Source: Ptiloglossa arizonensis
Taxonomy: Eukaryota > Arthropoda > Insecta > Hymenoptera > Colletidae
Length of the DNA: 64,000 nt
Assembly: GCF_051014685.1 (NCBI RefSeq)
Contig: NW_027478878.1
Coordinates: 186,001 to 250,000 of the forward strand
Direction: 5' to 3'
Shown here: piece by piece, positions 1-15,561 of the stretch
Layout of the letters: each line of letters begins with the position of its first letter
Position numbering within the stretch: the first letter of the stretch is position 1
Program-made: the position numbers and the translations under genes
Notes under the pieces: generated by a model
Databases searched by the model: none
Told to the model about the DNA's origin: nothing
The model's input: the letters and a program-made list of their open reading frames with translations, nothing else

Positions 1-417
1 CGTTATACGTTATTCTTTATACGTTATACGTTATACGTTATTCTTTATACGTCATACGTTATACGTTATACGTTTTACGATATACGTTATAAGTTATACG
101 TTATACGTTATACGGTATACGTTATACGTTATACGTTATACGTTATACGTTATACGTTATACGTTATACGTTATACGTTATACGTTATACTTTATACGTT
201 ATACGTTATACGTTATACGTTATACGTCATAGGTTATACGTTATACGTTATACGTTATACGTTATACGTTATACGTTTTACGTTATACGTTATTCGTTAT
301 ACGTTATACGTTATACGTTATACGTTATACGTTATACGTTATACGTTATACGATATACGTTATACGTTATACGTTATACGTTATACGTCATAGGTTATAC
401 GTTATACGTTATTCTTT

Positions 418-1200
418 ATGCGTTATACGTTATACGATATACGTTATACGTTATACGTTATACGTTATACGTTATACGTTATACGTTATACGTTATACGT
501 TATACGTTATACGTTATACGTTATACGTTATACGTTATACGTTATACGTTATACGTTATACGTTATACGTGATACGTTATACGTTATACGTTATAGGTTA
601 TACGTTATACGTTATACGTTATACGTTATACGTTATACGTTATACGTTATACGTCATACGTTATACGTTATACGTTATACGTTATACGTTATTCTTTATG
701 CGTAATACGTTATACGATATACGTTATACGTTATACGGTATACGATATACGTTATGCGTAATACGTTTTACGTTATACGTTATACGTTATACGTTATACG
801 TTATACGTTATACGTTATACGTTATACGTTATACGGTATACGTTATACGTTATACGTTATACGTTATACGTTATACGTTATACGTTATACGTTATACGTT
901 ATACGATATACGTTATACGTTATACGTTATACGTTATACGTCATAGGTTATACGTTATACGTTATTCTTTATGCGTTATACGTTATACGATATACGTTAT
1001 ACGTTATACGTTATACGTTATACGTTATACGTTATACGTTATACGTTATACGTTATACGTTAGACGTTATACGTTATACGTTATACGTTATACGTTATAC
1101 GTTATACGTTATACGTTATACGTTATACGTTATACGTTATACGTTATACGTGATACGTTATACGTGATACGTTATAGGTTATACGATATACGTTATACGT
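418..1200 (+). repeat. Duplicated block, copy 1 of 3
   Basis: The variant order in this block (CTTTATG, CGATATA, then CGTGATA, a GGTTATA, CGTCATA, CGTTATT/CTTTATG, CGTAATA, CGGTATA) recurs at two other sites. At 754-1,167 the translated string is identical to that at 8,293-8,706, offset 7,539 bp or 1,077 heptamers. The third copy near 3,358-4,140 has offset 2,940 bp (420 heptamers). Upstream, positions 418 and 7,964 differ by 7,546 bp, one heptamer more, so one in-register unit was gained or lost between copies. Confidence 0.85.
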
Positions 1201-1853
1201 TATACGTTATACGTTATACGTTATACGTTATACGTTATACGTTATACGTTATACGTTATACGTTATACGTTATACGTTTTACGTTATACGTTATTCGTTA
1301 TACGTTATACGTTATACGTTATACGTTATACGTTATACGTTATACGTTATACGATATACGTTATACGTTATACGTTATACGTTATACGTTATACGTTATA
1401 CGTTATTCTTTATGCGTTATACGTTATACGATATACGTTATACGTTATACGTTATACGTTATACGATATGCGTTATACGTTATACGTTATACGTTATACG
1501 TTATACGTTATACGTTATACGTTATACGTTATACGTCATTGGTTATACGTTATACGTTATACGTTATACGTTATACGTCATTGGTTATACGTTATACGTT
1601 ATACGTTATACGTTATACGTTTTACGTTATACGTTATTCGTTATACGTTATACGTTATACGTTATACGTTATACGTTATACGTTATACGTTATACGTTAT
1701 ACGTTATACGTTATACGTTATACGTTATACGTTATACGTTATACGTTATACGTTATACGTTATTCTTTATGCGTTATACGTTATACGATATACGTTATAC
1801 GTTATACGTTATACGTTATACGTTATACGTCATAGGTTATACGTTATACGTTA

Positions 1854-2215
1854 TTCTTTATGCGTTATACGTTATACGATATACGTTATACTTTATACGT
1901 TATACGTTATACGTTATACGTTATACGTCATTGGTTATACGTTATACGTTATACGTTATACGTTATACGTTTTACGTTATACGTTATTCGTTACACGTTA
2001 TACGTTATACGTTATTCTTTATGCGTTATACGTTATACGATATACGTTATACGTTATACGTTATACGTTATACGATATACGTTATACGTTATACGTTATA
2101 CGTTATACGTTATACGTTATACGTTATACGTTATACGTTATACGTCATTGGTTATACGTTATACGTTATACGTTATACGTTATACGTTTTACGTTATACG
2201 TTATTCGTTATACGT
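1854..2215 (+). repeat. Block duplicated 10,059 bp downstream
   Basis: From the CTTTATG unit near 1,855 through the CGTCATT/GGTTATA pair near 1,926, the CGTTACA unit near 1,990 and the next CTTTATG near 2,020, the order of variants matches 11,913-12,274. The offset is 10,059 bp, which is 1,437 heptamers. The downstream copy carries one extra private CGTCATA unit near 12,007. Confidence 0.8.
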
Positions 2216-3357
2216 TATACGTTATACGTTATACGTTATACGTTATACGTTATACGTTATACGTTATACGTTATACGTTATACGTTATACGTTATACGTT
2301 ATACGTTATACGTTATACGTTATACGTTATACGTTATACGTTATACGTTATACGTTATACGTTATTCTTTATGCGTTATACGTTATACGATATACGTTAT
2401 ACGTTATACGTTATACGTTATACGTTATACGTCATAGGTTATACGTTATACGTTATTCTTTATACGTTATACGTTATACGTTATTCTTTATACGTCATAC
2501 GTTATACGTTTTACGATATACGTTATAAGTTATACGTTATACGTTATACGGTATACGTTATACGTTATACGTTATACGTTATACGTTATACGTTATACGT
2601 TATACGATATACGTTATACGTTATACGTTATACGTTATACGATATACGTTATACGTTATACGTTATACGTTATACGTTATACGTTATACGTTATACGTTA
2701 TACGTTATACGTCATTGGTTATACGTTATACGTTATACGTTATACGTTATACGTTATACGTTTTACGTTATACGTTATTCGTTATACGTTATACGTTATA
2801 CGTTATACGTTATACGTTATACGTTATACGTTATACGTTATACGTTATACGTTATACGTTATACGTTATACGTTATACGTTATACGTTATACGTTATTCT
2901 TTATGCGTTATACGTTATACGATATACGTTATACGTTATACGTTATACGTCATACGTTATACGTCATAGGTTATACGTTATACGTTATTCTTTATGCGTT
3001 ATACGTTATACGATATACGTTATACTTTATACGTTATACGTTATACGTTATACGTTATACGTCATTGGTTATACGTTATACGTTATACGTTATACGTTAT
3101 ACCTTTTACGTTATACGTTATTCGTTATACGTTATACGTTATACGTTATACGTTATACGTTATACGTCATTGGTTATACGTTATACGTTATACGTTATAC
3201 GTTATACGTTTTACGTTATACGTTATTCGTTATACGTTATACGTTATACGTTATACGTTATACGTTATACGTTATACGTTATACGATATACGTTATACGT
3301 TATACGTTATACGTTATACGTCATAGGTTATACGTTATACGTTATTCTTTATGCGTT

Positions 3358-4140
3358 ATACGTTATACGATATACGTTATACGTTATACGTTATACGTTA
3401 TACGTTATACGTTATACGTTATACGTTATACGTTATACGTTATACGTTATACGTTATACGTTATACGTTATACGTTATACGTTATACGTTATACGTTATA
3501 CGTTATACGTGATACGTTATACGTTATACGTTATAGGTTATACGTTATACGTTATACGTTATACGTTATACGTTATACGTTATACGTTATACGTCATACG
3601 TTATACGTTATACGTTATACGTTATACGTTATTCTTTATGCGTAATACGTTATACGATATACGTTATACGTTATACGGTATACGATATACGTTATGCGTT
3701 ATACGTTTTACGTTATACGTTATACGTTATACGTTATACGTTATACGTTATACGTTATACGTTATACGTTATACGTTATACGGTATACGTTATACGTTAT
3801 ACGTTATACGTTATACGTTATACGTTATACGTTATACGTTATACGTTATACGATATACGTTATACGTTATACGTTATACGTTATACGTCATAGGTTATAC
3901 GTTATACGTTATTCTTTATGCGTTATACGTTATACGATATACGTTATACGTTATACGTTATACGTTATACGTTATACGTTATACGTTATACGTTATACGT
4001 TATACGTTATACGTTATACGTTATACGTTATACGTTATACGTTATACGTTATACGTTATACGTTATACGTTATACGTGATACGTTATACGTGATACGTTA
4101 TAGGTTATACGATATACGTTATACGTTATACGTTATACGT
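3358..4140 (+). repeat. Duplicated block, copy 2 of 3
   Basis: This copy matches the block starting at 418 with an offset of 2,940 bp (420 heptamers). It differs from the other two by substitutions: position 3,694 begins a CGTTATA unit where the others read CGTAATA. The late pair of CGTGATA units and the following GGTTATA are present near 4,075-4,110, as in the other copies. Confidence 0.8.
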
Positions 4141-6483
4141 TATACGTTATACGTTATACGTTATACGTTATACGTTATACGTTATACGTTATACGTTATA
4201 CGTCATACGTTATACGTTATACGTTATACGTTATACGTTATTCTTTATACGTTATACGTTATACGTTATACGTTATACGTCATAGGTTATACGTTATACG
4301 TTATACGTTATACGTTATACGTTTTACGTTATACGTTATGCGTTATACGTTATACGTTATACGTTATACGTTATACGTTATACGTTATACGTTATACGTT
4401 ATACGTTATACGATATACGTTATACGTTATACGTTATACGTTATACGTCATAGGTTATACGTTATACGTTATTCTTTATGCGTTATACGTTATACGATAT
4501 ACGTTATACGTTATACGGTATACGATATACGTTATGCGTTATACGTTTTACGTTATACGTTATACCTTATACGTTATACGTTATACGTTATACGTTATAC
4601 GTTATACGTTATACGTTATACGTTATACGTTATACGTTACATGTTAAGCGTTATACGTTTTACGTTATTCGTTATACGTTCTTCGTTACACGTTATACGT
4701 TATACGTTATGCGTTATACGTTTTACGTTATTCGTGATACGTCATACGTTATACGTCATACGGTATACGTTATACGTTATACGTTATACGTTATACGTTA
4801 TACGTTATACGTTATACGTTATACGTTATACGTTATACGTTATACGTTATACGTCATACGTTATACGTTATACGTTATACGTTATACGTTATACGTTATA
4901 CGATATACGTTATACGTTATACGTTATACGTCATAGGTTATACGCTATACGTTATTCTTTATGCGTTATACGTTATACGATATACGTTATACGTTATACG
5001 GTATACGATATACGATATACGTTATGCGTTATACGTTTTACGTTATTCGTTATACGTTATACGTTATACGTTATACGTTATACGTTATTCTTTATGCGTA
5101 ATACGTTATACGATATACGTTATACGTTATACGGTATACGATATACGTTATGCGTTATACGTTTTACGTTATACGTTATACGTTATACGTTATACGTTAT
5201 ACGTTATACGTTATACGTTATACGTTATACGGTATACGTTATACGTTATACGTTATACGTTATACGTTATACGTTATACGTTATACGTTTTACGATATAC
5301 GTTATACGTTATACGTTATACGTTATACGTCATACGTTATACGTTATACGTTTTACGATATACGTTATACGTTATACGTTCTACGTTATACGTTATACGT
5401 TATACGTTATACGTTATACGTTATACGTTATACGTTATACGTTATACGTTATACGTTATACGTTTTACGATATACGTTATACGTTATACGTTCTACGTTA
5501 TACGATATACCTTATACGTTATTCGTTATACGTTCTTCGTTACACGTTATACGTTATACGTTATGCGTCATACGTTATACGTCATAGGTTATACGTTATA
5601 CGTTATACGTTATACGTTATACGTTTTACGTTATACGTTATTCGTTATACGTTATACGTTATACGTTATACGTTATACGTTATACGTTATACGTTATACG
5701 ATATACGTTATACGTTATACGTTATTCTTTATGCGTAATACGTTATACGATATACGTTATACGTTATACGGTATACGATATACGTTATGCGTTATACGTT
5801 TTACGTTATACGTTATACGTTATACGTTATACGTTATACGTTATACGTTATACGTTATACGTTATACGGTATACGTTATACGTTATACGTTATACGTTAT
5901 ACGTTATACGTTATACGTTATACGTTATACGTTATACGATATACGTTATACGATATACGTTATACGTTACATGTTAAGCGTTATACGTTTTACGTTATTC
6001 GTTATACGTTCTTCGTTACACGTTATACGTTATACGTTATGCGATATACGTTTTACGTTATTCGTGATACGTCATACGTTATACGTCATACGGTATACGT
6101 TATACGTTATACGTTATACGTTATACGTTATACGTTATACGTTATACGTTATACGGTATACGTTATACGTTATACGTTATACGTTATACGTTATACGTTA
6201 TACGTTATACGTTATACGTTATACGTTATACGTTATACGTTATACGTTTTACGATATACGTTATACGTTATACGTTCTACGTTATACGATATACCTTATA
6301 CGTTATTCGTTATACGTTCTTCGTTACACGTTATACGTTATACGTTATGCGTCATACGTTATACGTCATAGGTTATACGTTATACGTTATACGTTATACG
6401 TTATACGTTTTACGTTATACGTTATTCGTTATACGTTATACGTTATACGTTATACGTTATACGTTATACGTTATACGTTATAC

Positions 6484-6668
6484 GATATACGTTATACGTT
6501 ATACGTTATACGTTATACGTTATACGTTATACGTTATACGTTATACGTTATACGTTATACGTTATACGTTATACGTTATACGTTATACGTTATACGTTAT
6601 ACGTTATACGTTATACGTTATACGTTATACGTTATACGTTATACGTTATACGTTATACGTTATACGTT
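6484..6668 (+). repeat. Near-pure consensus run
   Basis: Between the CGATATA unit near 6,484 and the GGTTATA unit near 6,671 the array is unbroken consensus. It is the first long pure run in the window. Purity on this scale suggests recent local expansion or homogenisation. Confidence 0.75.
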
Positions 6669-7963
6669 ATAGGTTATACGTTATACGTTATACGTTATAC
6701 GTTATACGTTATACGTTATACGTTATACGTTATACGTTATACGTTATACGTTATACGTTATACGTTATACGTTATACGTTATACGTTATACGTAATACGT
6801 TATACGTTATACGTTATACGTTATACGTTATACGTTATACGTTATACGTTATACGTTATACGTTATACGTTATACGTTATACGGTATACGTTATACGTTA
6901 TACGTTATACGTTATACGTTATACGTTATACGTTCTTCGTTACACGTTATACGTTATACGTTATGCGTTATACGTTTTACGTTATTCGTTATACGTTATA
7001 CGTTATACGTTATTCTTTATACGTTAACCGTTATACGTTATTCTTTATACGTCATACGTTATACGTTTTACGATATACGTTGTACGTTATACGTTATACG
7101 TTATACGGTATACGTTATACGTTACACGTTATACGTTATACGTTATACGTTATACGTTATACGTTATACGTTCTTCGTTACACGTTATACGTTATACATT
7201 ATGCGTTATACGTTATACGTTATGCGTTACACGTTATACGTTTTACGTTATTCGTTATACGTTATACGTTATACGTTATTCTTTATACGTTATACGTTAT
7301 ACGTTATTCTTTATACGTCATACGTTATACGTTTTACGATATACGTTATAAGTTATACGTTATACGTTATACGGTATACGTTATACGTTATACGTTATAC
7401 GTTTTACTATATACGTTATACGTTATACGTTCTACGTTATACGATATACCTTATACGTTATTCGTTATACGTTCTTCGTTACACGTTATACGTTATACGT
7501 TATGCGTTATACGTTATACGTTTTACGTTATTCGTTATACGTTATACGTTATACGTTATTCTTTATACGTTATACGTTATACGTTATTCTTTATACGTCA
7601 TACGTTATACGTTATACGTTTTACGATATACGTTATAAGTTATACGTTATACGTTATACGGTATACGTTATACGTTATACGTTATACGTTATACGTTATA
7701 CGTTATACGTTATACGTTATACGTTATACGTTATACTTTATACGTTATACGTTATACGTTATACGTTATACGTCATAGGTTATACGTTATACGTTATACG
7801 TTATACGTTATACGTTATACGTTTTACGTTATACGTTATTCGTTATACGTTATACGTTATACGTTATACGTTATACGTTATACGTTATACGTTATACGAT
7901 ATACGTTATACGTTATACGTTATACGTTATACGTCATAGGTTATACGTTATACGTTATTCTTT

Positions 7964-8740
7964 ATGCGTTATACGTTATACGATATACGTTATACGTTAT
8001 ACGTTATACGTTATACGTTATACGTTATACGTTATACGTTATACGTTATACGTTATACGTTATACGTTATACGTTATACGTTATACGTTATACGTTATAC
8101 GTTATACGTGATACGTTATACGTTATACGTTATAGGTTATACGTTATACGTTATACGTTATACGTTATACGTTATACGTTATACGTTATACGTCATACGT
8201 TATACGTTATACGTTATACGTTATACGTTATTCTTTATGCGTAATACGTTATACGATATACGTTATACGTTATACGGTATACGATATACGTTATGCGTAA
8301 TACGTTTTACGTTATACGTTATACGTTATACGTTATACGTTATACGTTATACGTTATACGTTATACGTTATACGGTATACGTTATACGTTATACGTTATA
8401 CGTTATACGTTATACGTTATACGTTATACGTTATACGTTATACGATATACGTTATACGTTATACGTTATACGTTATACGTCATAGGTTATACGTTATACG
8501 TTATTCTTTATGCGTTATACGTTATACGATATACGTTATACGTTATACGTTATACGTTATACGTTATACGTTATACGTTATACGTTATACGTTATACGTT
8601 AGACGTTATACGTTATACGTTATACGTTATACGTTATACGTTATACGTTATACGTTATACGTTATACGTTATACGTTATACGTTATACGTGATACGTTAT
8701 ACGTGATACGTTATAGGTTATACGATATACGTTATACGTT
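7964..8740 (+). repeat. Duplicated block, copy 3 of 3
   Basis: This copy matches 418-1,200 with an offset of 7,546 bp at its start and 7,539 bp from 8,293 on. It keeps the CGTAATA units that distinguish it and copy 1 from the copy near 3,358, so copies 1 and 3 are the closer pair although they lie farther apart. Just downstream, near 8,830-8,870, the CGTGATA pair plus GGTTATA string appears again. Confidence 0.82.
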
Positions 8741-9160
8741 ATACGTTATACGTTATACGTTATACGTTATACGTTATACGTTATACGTTATACGTTATAC
8801 GTTATACGTTATACGTTATACGTTATACGTGATACGTTATACGTGATACGTTATAGGTTATACGATATACGTTATAAGTTATACGTTATACGGTATACGA
8901 TATACGTTATGCGTAATACGTTTTACGTTATACGTTATACGTTATACGTTATACGTTATACGTTATACGTTATACGTTATACGTTATACGGTATACGTTA
9001 TACGTTATACGTTATACGTTATACGTTATACGTTATACGTTATACGTTATACGTTATACGATATACGTTATACGTTATACGTTATACGTTATACGTCATA
9101 GGTTATACGTTATACGTTATTCTTTATGCGTTATACGTTATACGATATACGTTATACGTT

Positions 9161-9710
9161 ATGCGTTACACGTTATACGTTTTACGTTATTCGTTATACG
9201 TTATACGTTATACGTTATTCTTTATACGTTATACGTTATACGTTATTCTTTATACGTCATACGTTATACGTTTTACGATATACGTTATAAGTTATACGTT
9301 ATACGTTATACGGTATACGTTATACGTTATACGTTATACGTTGTACGTTATACGTTATACGTTAAACGGTATACGTTATACGTTATACGTTATACGTTAT
9401 ACGTTATACGTTATACGTTATACGTTATACGTTTTACGATATACGTTATACGTTATACGTTCTACGTTATACGATATACCTTATACGTTATTCGTTATAC
9501 GTTCTTTGTTACACGTTATACGTTATACGTTATGCGTTATACGTTATACGTTTTACGTTATTCGTTATACGTTATACGTTATACGTTATTCTTTATACGT
9601 TATACGTTATACGTTATTCTTTATACGTCATACGTTATACGTTTTACGATATACGTTATAAGTTATACGTTATACGTTATACGGTATACGTTATACGTTA
9701 TACGTTATAC
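9161..9710 (+). repeat. ~1.07-kb spaced duplication, copy 1
   Basis: This block matches 10,232-10,788. Shared rare variants prove common origin: a CGTTAAA followed by CGGTATA (9,363 and 10,441) and a CGTTCTT followed by TGTTACA (9,501 and 10,579), both exactly 1,078 bp apart (154 heptamers). At the left end the offset is 1,071 bp. Confidence 0.9.
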
Positions 9711-10231
9711 GTTATACGTTATACGTTATACGTTATAAGTTATACGTTATACGTTATACGTTATACTTTATACGTTATACGTTATACGTTATACGTTATA
9801 CGTCATTGGTTATACGTTATACGTTATACGTTATACGTTATACGTTTTACGTTATACGTTATTCGTTATACGTTATACGTCATACGTTATACGTTATACG
9901 TTATACGTTATACGTTATACGATATACGTTATACGTTATACGTTATACGTTATACGTCATAGGTTATACGTTATACGTTATTCTTTATGCGTTATACGTT
10001 ATACGATATACGTTATACGTTCTTCGTTACACGTTATACGTTATACGTTATGCGTTATACGTTATACGTTATGCGTTACACGTTATACGTTTTACGTTAT
10101 TCGTTATACGTTATACGATATATGTTATACGTTATTCTTTATACGTTATACGTTATACGTTATTCTTTATACGTTATACGTTCTTCGTTACACGTTATAC
10201 GTTATACGTTATGCGTTATACGTTATACGTT

Positions 10232-10788
10232 ATGCGTTACACGTTATACGTTTTACGTTTTACGTTATTCGTTATACGTTATACGTTATACGTTATTCTT
10301 TATACGTTATACGTTATACGTTATTCTTTATACGTCATACGTTATACGTTTTACGATATACGTTATAAGTTATACGTTATACGTTATACGGTATACGTTA
10401 TACGTTATACGTTATACGTTGTACGTTATACGTTATACGTTAAACGGTATACGTTATACGTTATACGTTATACGTTATACGTTATACGTTATACGTTATA
10501 CGTTATACGTTTTACGATATACGTTATACGTTATACGTTCTACGTTATACGATATACCTTATACGTTATTCGTTATACGTTCTTTGTTACACGTTATACG
10601 TTATACGTTATGCGTTATACGTTATACGTTTTACGTTATTCGTTATACGTTATACGTTATACGTTATTCCTTATACGTTATACGTTATACGTTATTCTTT
10701 ATACGTCATACGTTATACGTTTTACGATATACGTTATAAGTTATACGTTATACGTTATACGGTATACGTTATACGTTATACGTTATAC
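10232..10788 (+). repeat. ~1.07-kb spaced duplication, copy 2
   Basis: This is the second copy of 9,161-9,710. The one-heptamer offset change is explained by a doubled CGTTTTA unit at 10,249-10,262, which is single in the first copy. A private T-to-C change makes a CTTTATA unit read CCTTATA near 10,669. Similarity ends near 10,788, where a CGTCATA unit replaces consensus. Confidence 0.9.
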
Positions 10789-11912
10789 GTCATACGTTAT
10801 ACGTTATACGTTATACGTTATACGTTATACGTTATTCTTTATGCGTTATACGTTATACGATATACGTTATACGTTATACGTTATACGTTATACGATATAC
10901 GTTATACGTTATACGTTATACGTTATACGTTATACGTCATAGGTTATACGTTATACGTTATTCTTTATGCGTTATACGTTATACGATATACGTTATACGT
11001 TATACGTTTTACGTTATACGTTATTCGTTATACGTTATACGTTATACGTTATACGTTATACGTTATACGTTATACGTTATACGTTATACGTTATACGTTA
11101 TACGTTATACGTTATACGTTATACGTTATACGTTATACGTTATTCTTTATGCGTTATACGTTATACGATATACGTTATACGTTATACGTTATACGTTATA
11201 CGTTATACGTTATACGTCATAGGTTATACGTTATACGTTATTCTTTATGCGTTATACGTTATACGATATACGATATACGTTATACTTTATACGTTATACG
11301 TTATACGTTATACGTTATACGTCATTGGTTATACGTTATACGTTATACGTTATACGTTATACGTTTTACGTTATACGTTATTCGTTATACGTTATACGTT
11401 ATACGTTATACGTTATACGTTATACGTTATACGTTATACGATATACGTTATACGTTATACGTTATACGTTATACGTTATACGTTATACGTTATTCTTTAT
11501 GCGTTATACGTTATACGATATACGTTATACGTTATACGTTATACGTTATACGATATACGTTATACGTTATACGTTATACGTTATACGTTATACGTTATAC
11601 GTTATACGTTATACGTTATACGTCATTGGTTATACGTTATACGTTATACGTTATACGTTATACGTTTTACGTTATACGTTATTCGTTATACGTTATACGT
11701 TATACGTTATACGTTATACGTTATACGTTATACGTTATACGTTATACGTTATACGTTATACGTTATACGTTATACGTTATACGTTATACGTTATACGTTA
11801 TACGTTATACGTTATACGTTATTCTTTATGCGTTATACGTTATACGATATACGTTATACGTTATACGTTATACGTTATACGTTATACGTCATAGGTTATA
11901 CGTTATACGTTA

Positions 11913-12274
11913 TTCTTTATGCGTTATACGTTATACGATATACGTTATACTTTATACGTTATACGTTATACGTTATACGTTATACGTCATTGGTTATACG
12001 TTATACGTCATACGTTATACGTTATACGTTTTACGTTATACGTTATTCGTTACACGTTATACGTTATACGTTATTCTTTATGCGTTATACGTTATACGAT
12101 ATACGTTATACGTTATACGTTATACGTTATACGATATACGTTATACGTTATACGTTATACGTTATACGTTATACGTTATACGTTATACGTTATACGTTAT
12201 ACGTTATACGTCATTGGTTATACGTTATACGTTATACGTTATACGTTATACGTTTTACGTTATACGTTATTCGT
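11913..12274 (+). repeat. Second copy of the 1,854-2,215 block
   Basis: This is collinear with 1,854-2,215 at an offset of 10,059 bp. It lies in a stretch (10.97-12.33 kb) where several strings typical of 1.4-2.5 kb recur in rearranged order. Expansion of region 1 therefore seems to have involved block shuffling as well as simple tandem doubling. Confidence 0.78.
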
Positions 12275-12912
12275 TATACGTTATACGTTATACGTTATAC
12301 GTTATACGTTATACGTTATACGTTAAACGTTATCCGTTACACGTTATACGTTATACGTTATACGTTATACGTTATACGTTATACGTTATACGTTATACGT
12401 TATACGTTATACGTTATACGTTATACGTTATACGTTATACGTTATACGTTATACGTTAAACGTTATCCGTTACACGTTATACGTTATACGTTATACGTTA
12501 TACGTTATACGTTATACGTTATACGTTATACGTTATACGTTATACGTTATACGTTATACGTTATACGTTATACGTTATACGTTATACGATATACGTTATA
12601 CGTTATACGTTATACGTCATAGTTTATACGTTATACGTTATTCTTTATGCGTTATACGTTATACGATATACGTTATACGTTATACGTTATACGTTATACG
12701 TTATACGTTATACGTTATACGTTATACGTTATACGTTATACGTTATACGTTATACGTTATACGTTATAAGTTATACGTTATACGTTATACGTTATACGTT
12801 ATACGTTATACGTTATACGTTATACGTTATACGTTATACGTTATACGTTATACGATATACGTTATACGTTATTCGTTATACGTTCTTCGTTACACGTTAT
12901 CCGTTATACGTT

Positions 12913-13192
12913 ATGCGTTATACGTTTTACGTTATTCGTGATACGTTATACGTTATACGTCATACGGTATACGTTATACGTTATACGTTATACGATATAC
13001 GTTTTACGTTATTCGTTATACGTTCTTCGTCACACGTTATCCGTTATACGTTATGCGTTATACGTTTTACGTTATTCGTGATACGTTATACGTTATACGT
13101 CATACGGTATACGTTATACGTGATACGCTATACGTTATACGTTATACGTTATACGTTATACGTTATACGTTATACGTTATACGTTATACGTT
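12913..13192 (+). repeat. Paired 140-bp module (first of three local pairs)
   Basis: Two successive copies of a 20-heptamer string begin at 12,913 and 13,053, exactly 140 bp apart. The same doublet recurs at 14,278/14,418 and 15,258/15,398 in this region and at 42,292/42,432 in region 5, always at 140-bp spacing. The second member is followed by a CGTGATA then CGCTATA signature (near 13,120, 14,485, 15,060, 15,465 and 42,500) that the first lacks, so the doublet moves as a unit. Confidence 0.85.
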
Positions 13193-14277
13193 ATACGTCA
13201 TACGTTATACGTTATACGTTATACGTTATACGTTATACGTTATACGTTATACGTTATACGTTATACGTTATACGTTATACGTTATACGTTATACGTTATA
13301 CGATATACGTTATACGTTATACGTTATACGTCATAGTTTATACGTTATACGTTATTCTTTATGCGTTATACGTTATACGATATACGTTATACGTTATACG
13401 TTATACGTTATACGTTATACGTTATACGTTATACGTTATACGTTATACGTTATACGTTATACGTTATACGTTATACGTTATACGTTATACGTTATACGTT
13501 ATACGTTATACGTTATACGTTATACGTTATACGTTACACGTTATACGTTATACGTTATACGATATACGTTTTACGTTATTCGTTATACGTTCTTCGTCAC
13601 ACGTTATCCGTTATACGTTATGCGTTATACGTTTTACGTTATTCGTGATACGTTATACGTTATACGTCATACGGTATACGTTATACGTGATACGCTATAC
13701 GTTATACGTTATACGTTATACGTTATACGTTATACGTTATACGTTATACGTTATACGTTATACGTCATACGTTATACGTCATACGTTATACGTTATACGT
13801 TATACGTTATACGTTATACGTTATACGATATACGTTATACGTTATTCGTTATACGATATACGTTATACGTTATACGTTATACGTCATAGTTTATACGTTA
13901 TACGTTATTCTTTATGCGTTATACGTTATACGATATACGTTATACGTTATACGTTATACGTTATACGTTATACGATATACGTTATACGTTATACGTTATA
14001 CGTCATAGTTTATACGTTATACGTTATTCTTTATGCGTTATACGTTATACGATATACGTTATACGTTATACGTTATACGTTATACGTTATACGTTATACG
14101 TTATACGTTATACGTTATACGTTATACGTTATAAGTTATACGTTATACGTTATACGTTATACGTTATACGTTATACGTTATACGTTATACGTTATACGTT
14201 ATACGTTATACGTTATACGATATACGTTATACGTTATTCGTTATACGTTCTTCGTTACACGTTATCCGTTATACGTT

Positions 14278-14557
14278 ATGCGTTATACGTTTTACGTTAT
14301 TCGTGATACGTTATACGTTATACGTCATACGGTATACGTTATACGTTATACGTTATACGATATACGTTTTACGTTATTCGTTATACGTTCTTCGTCACAC
14401 GTTATCCGTTATACGTTATGCGTTATACGTTTTACGTTATTCGTGATACGTTATACGTTATACGTCATACGGTATACGTTATACGTGATACGCTATACGT
14501 TATACGTTATACGTTATACGTTATACGTTATACGTTATACGTTATACGTTATACGTT
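14278..14557 (+). repeat. Paired 140-bp module (second)
   Basis: The members begin at 14,278 and 14,418. The offset from the first doublet is 1,365 bp (195 heptamers). The first member carries CGTTACA and the second CGTCACA before the CGTTATC unit, the same asymmetry as in the other doublets. Confidence 0.83.
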
Positions 14558-15257
14558 ATACGTCATACGTTATACGTTATACGTTATACGTTATACGTTA
14601 TACGTTATACGTTATACGTTATACGTTATACGTTATACGTTATACGTTATACGTTATACGTTATACGATATACGTTATACGTTATACGTTATACGTCATA
14701 GTTTATACGTTATACGTTATTCTTTATGCGTTATACGTTATACGATATACGTTATACGTTATACGTTATACGTTATACGTTATACGTTATACGTTATACG
14801 TTATACGTTATACGTTATACGTTATACGTTATACGTTATACGTTATACGTTATACGTTATACGTTATACGTTATACGTTATACGTTATACGTTATACGTT
14901 ATACGTTACACGTTATACGTTATACGTTATACGATATACGTTTTACGTTATTCGTTATACGTTCTTCGTCACACGTTATCCGTTATACGTTATGCGTTAT
15001 ACGTTTTACGTTATTCGTGATACGTTATACGTTATACGTCATACGGTATACGTTATACGTGATACGCTATACGTTATACGTTATACGTTATACGTTATAC
15101 GTTATACGTTATACGTTATACGTTATACGTTATACGTCATACGTTATACGTCATACGTTATACGTTATACGTTATACGTTATACGTTATACGTTATACGA
15201 TATACGTTATACGTTATTCGTTATACGTTCTTCGTTACACGTTATCCGTTATACGTT

Positions 15258-15537
15258 ATGCGTTATACGTTTTACGTTATTCGTGATACGTTATACGTTA
15301 TACGTCATACGGTATACGTTATACGTTATACGTTATACGATATACGTTTTACGTTATTCGTTATACGTTCTTCGTCACACGTTATCCGTTATACGTTATG
15401 CGTTATACGTTTTACGTTATTCGTGATACGTTATACGTTATACGTCATACGGTATACGTTATACGTGATACGCTATACGTTATACGTTATACGTTATACG
15501 TTATACGTTATACGTTATAGGTTTTACGTTATACGTT
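15258..15537 (+). repeat. Paired 140-bp module (third)
   Basis: The members begin at 15,258 and 15,398. The offset from the second doublet is 980 bp (140 heptamers). A matching doublet lies 27,034 bp downstream at 42,292/42,432. Confidence 0.83.
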
Positions 15538-15561
15538 ATACGTTATACGTTATACGTTATG

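Larger units (their letters stand above)
1..12870 (+). repeat. Satellite region 1: CGTCATT/GGTTATA and CTTTATG variant class
   Basis: This part is marked by two variant strings. In one, CGTTATT is followed by CTTTATG and, two consensus units later, CGATATA. In the other, CGTCATA or CGTCATT is followed by GGTTATA. The CGTCATT form occurs near 1,534, 1,576, 1,926, 2,710, 3,060, 9,800, 11,320, 11,620, 11,985 and 12,208, and I did not notice it after 12.9 kb. Variant strings recur as blocks, so the region is a patchwork of internal duplications. No gene or RNA is seen. Boundaries are approximate because consensus units continue across them. Confidence 0.8.

Noticed and set aside
12913..15426. Longest open frame (837 codons), and many similar frames across the window, as protein genes
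   Set aside because: They are the stop-free translation of the heptamer. Starts and ends are set only by variant units that happen to make ATG, GTG, TAA, TAG or TGA. All three frames give the same peptide, no ribosome-binding-like AGGAG is present, and variants change amino acids with no third-position bias that I can see.
12913..15537. CRISPR array
   Set aside because: Modules recur at 140-bp spacing, but the DNA between them is the same heptamer, not unique spacers, and no cas genes are present.
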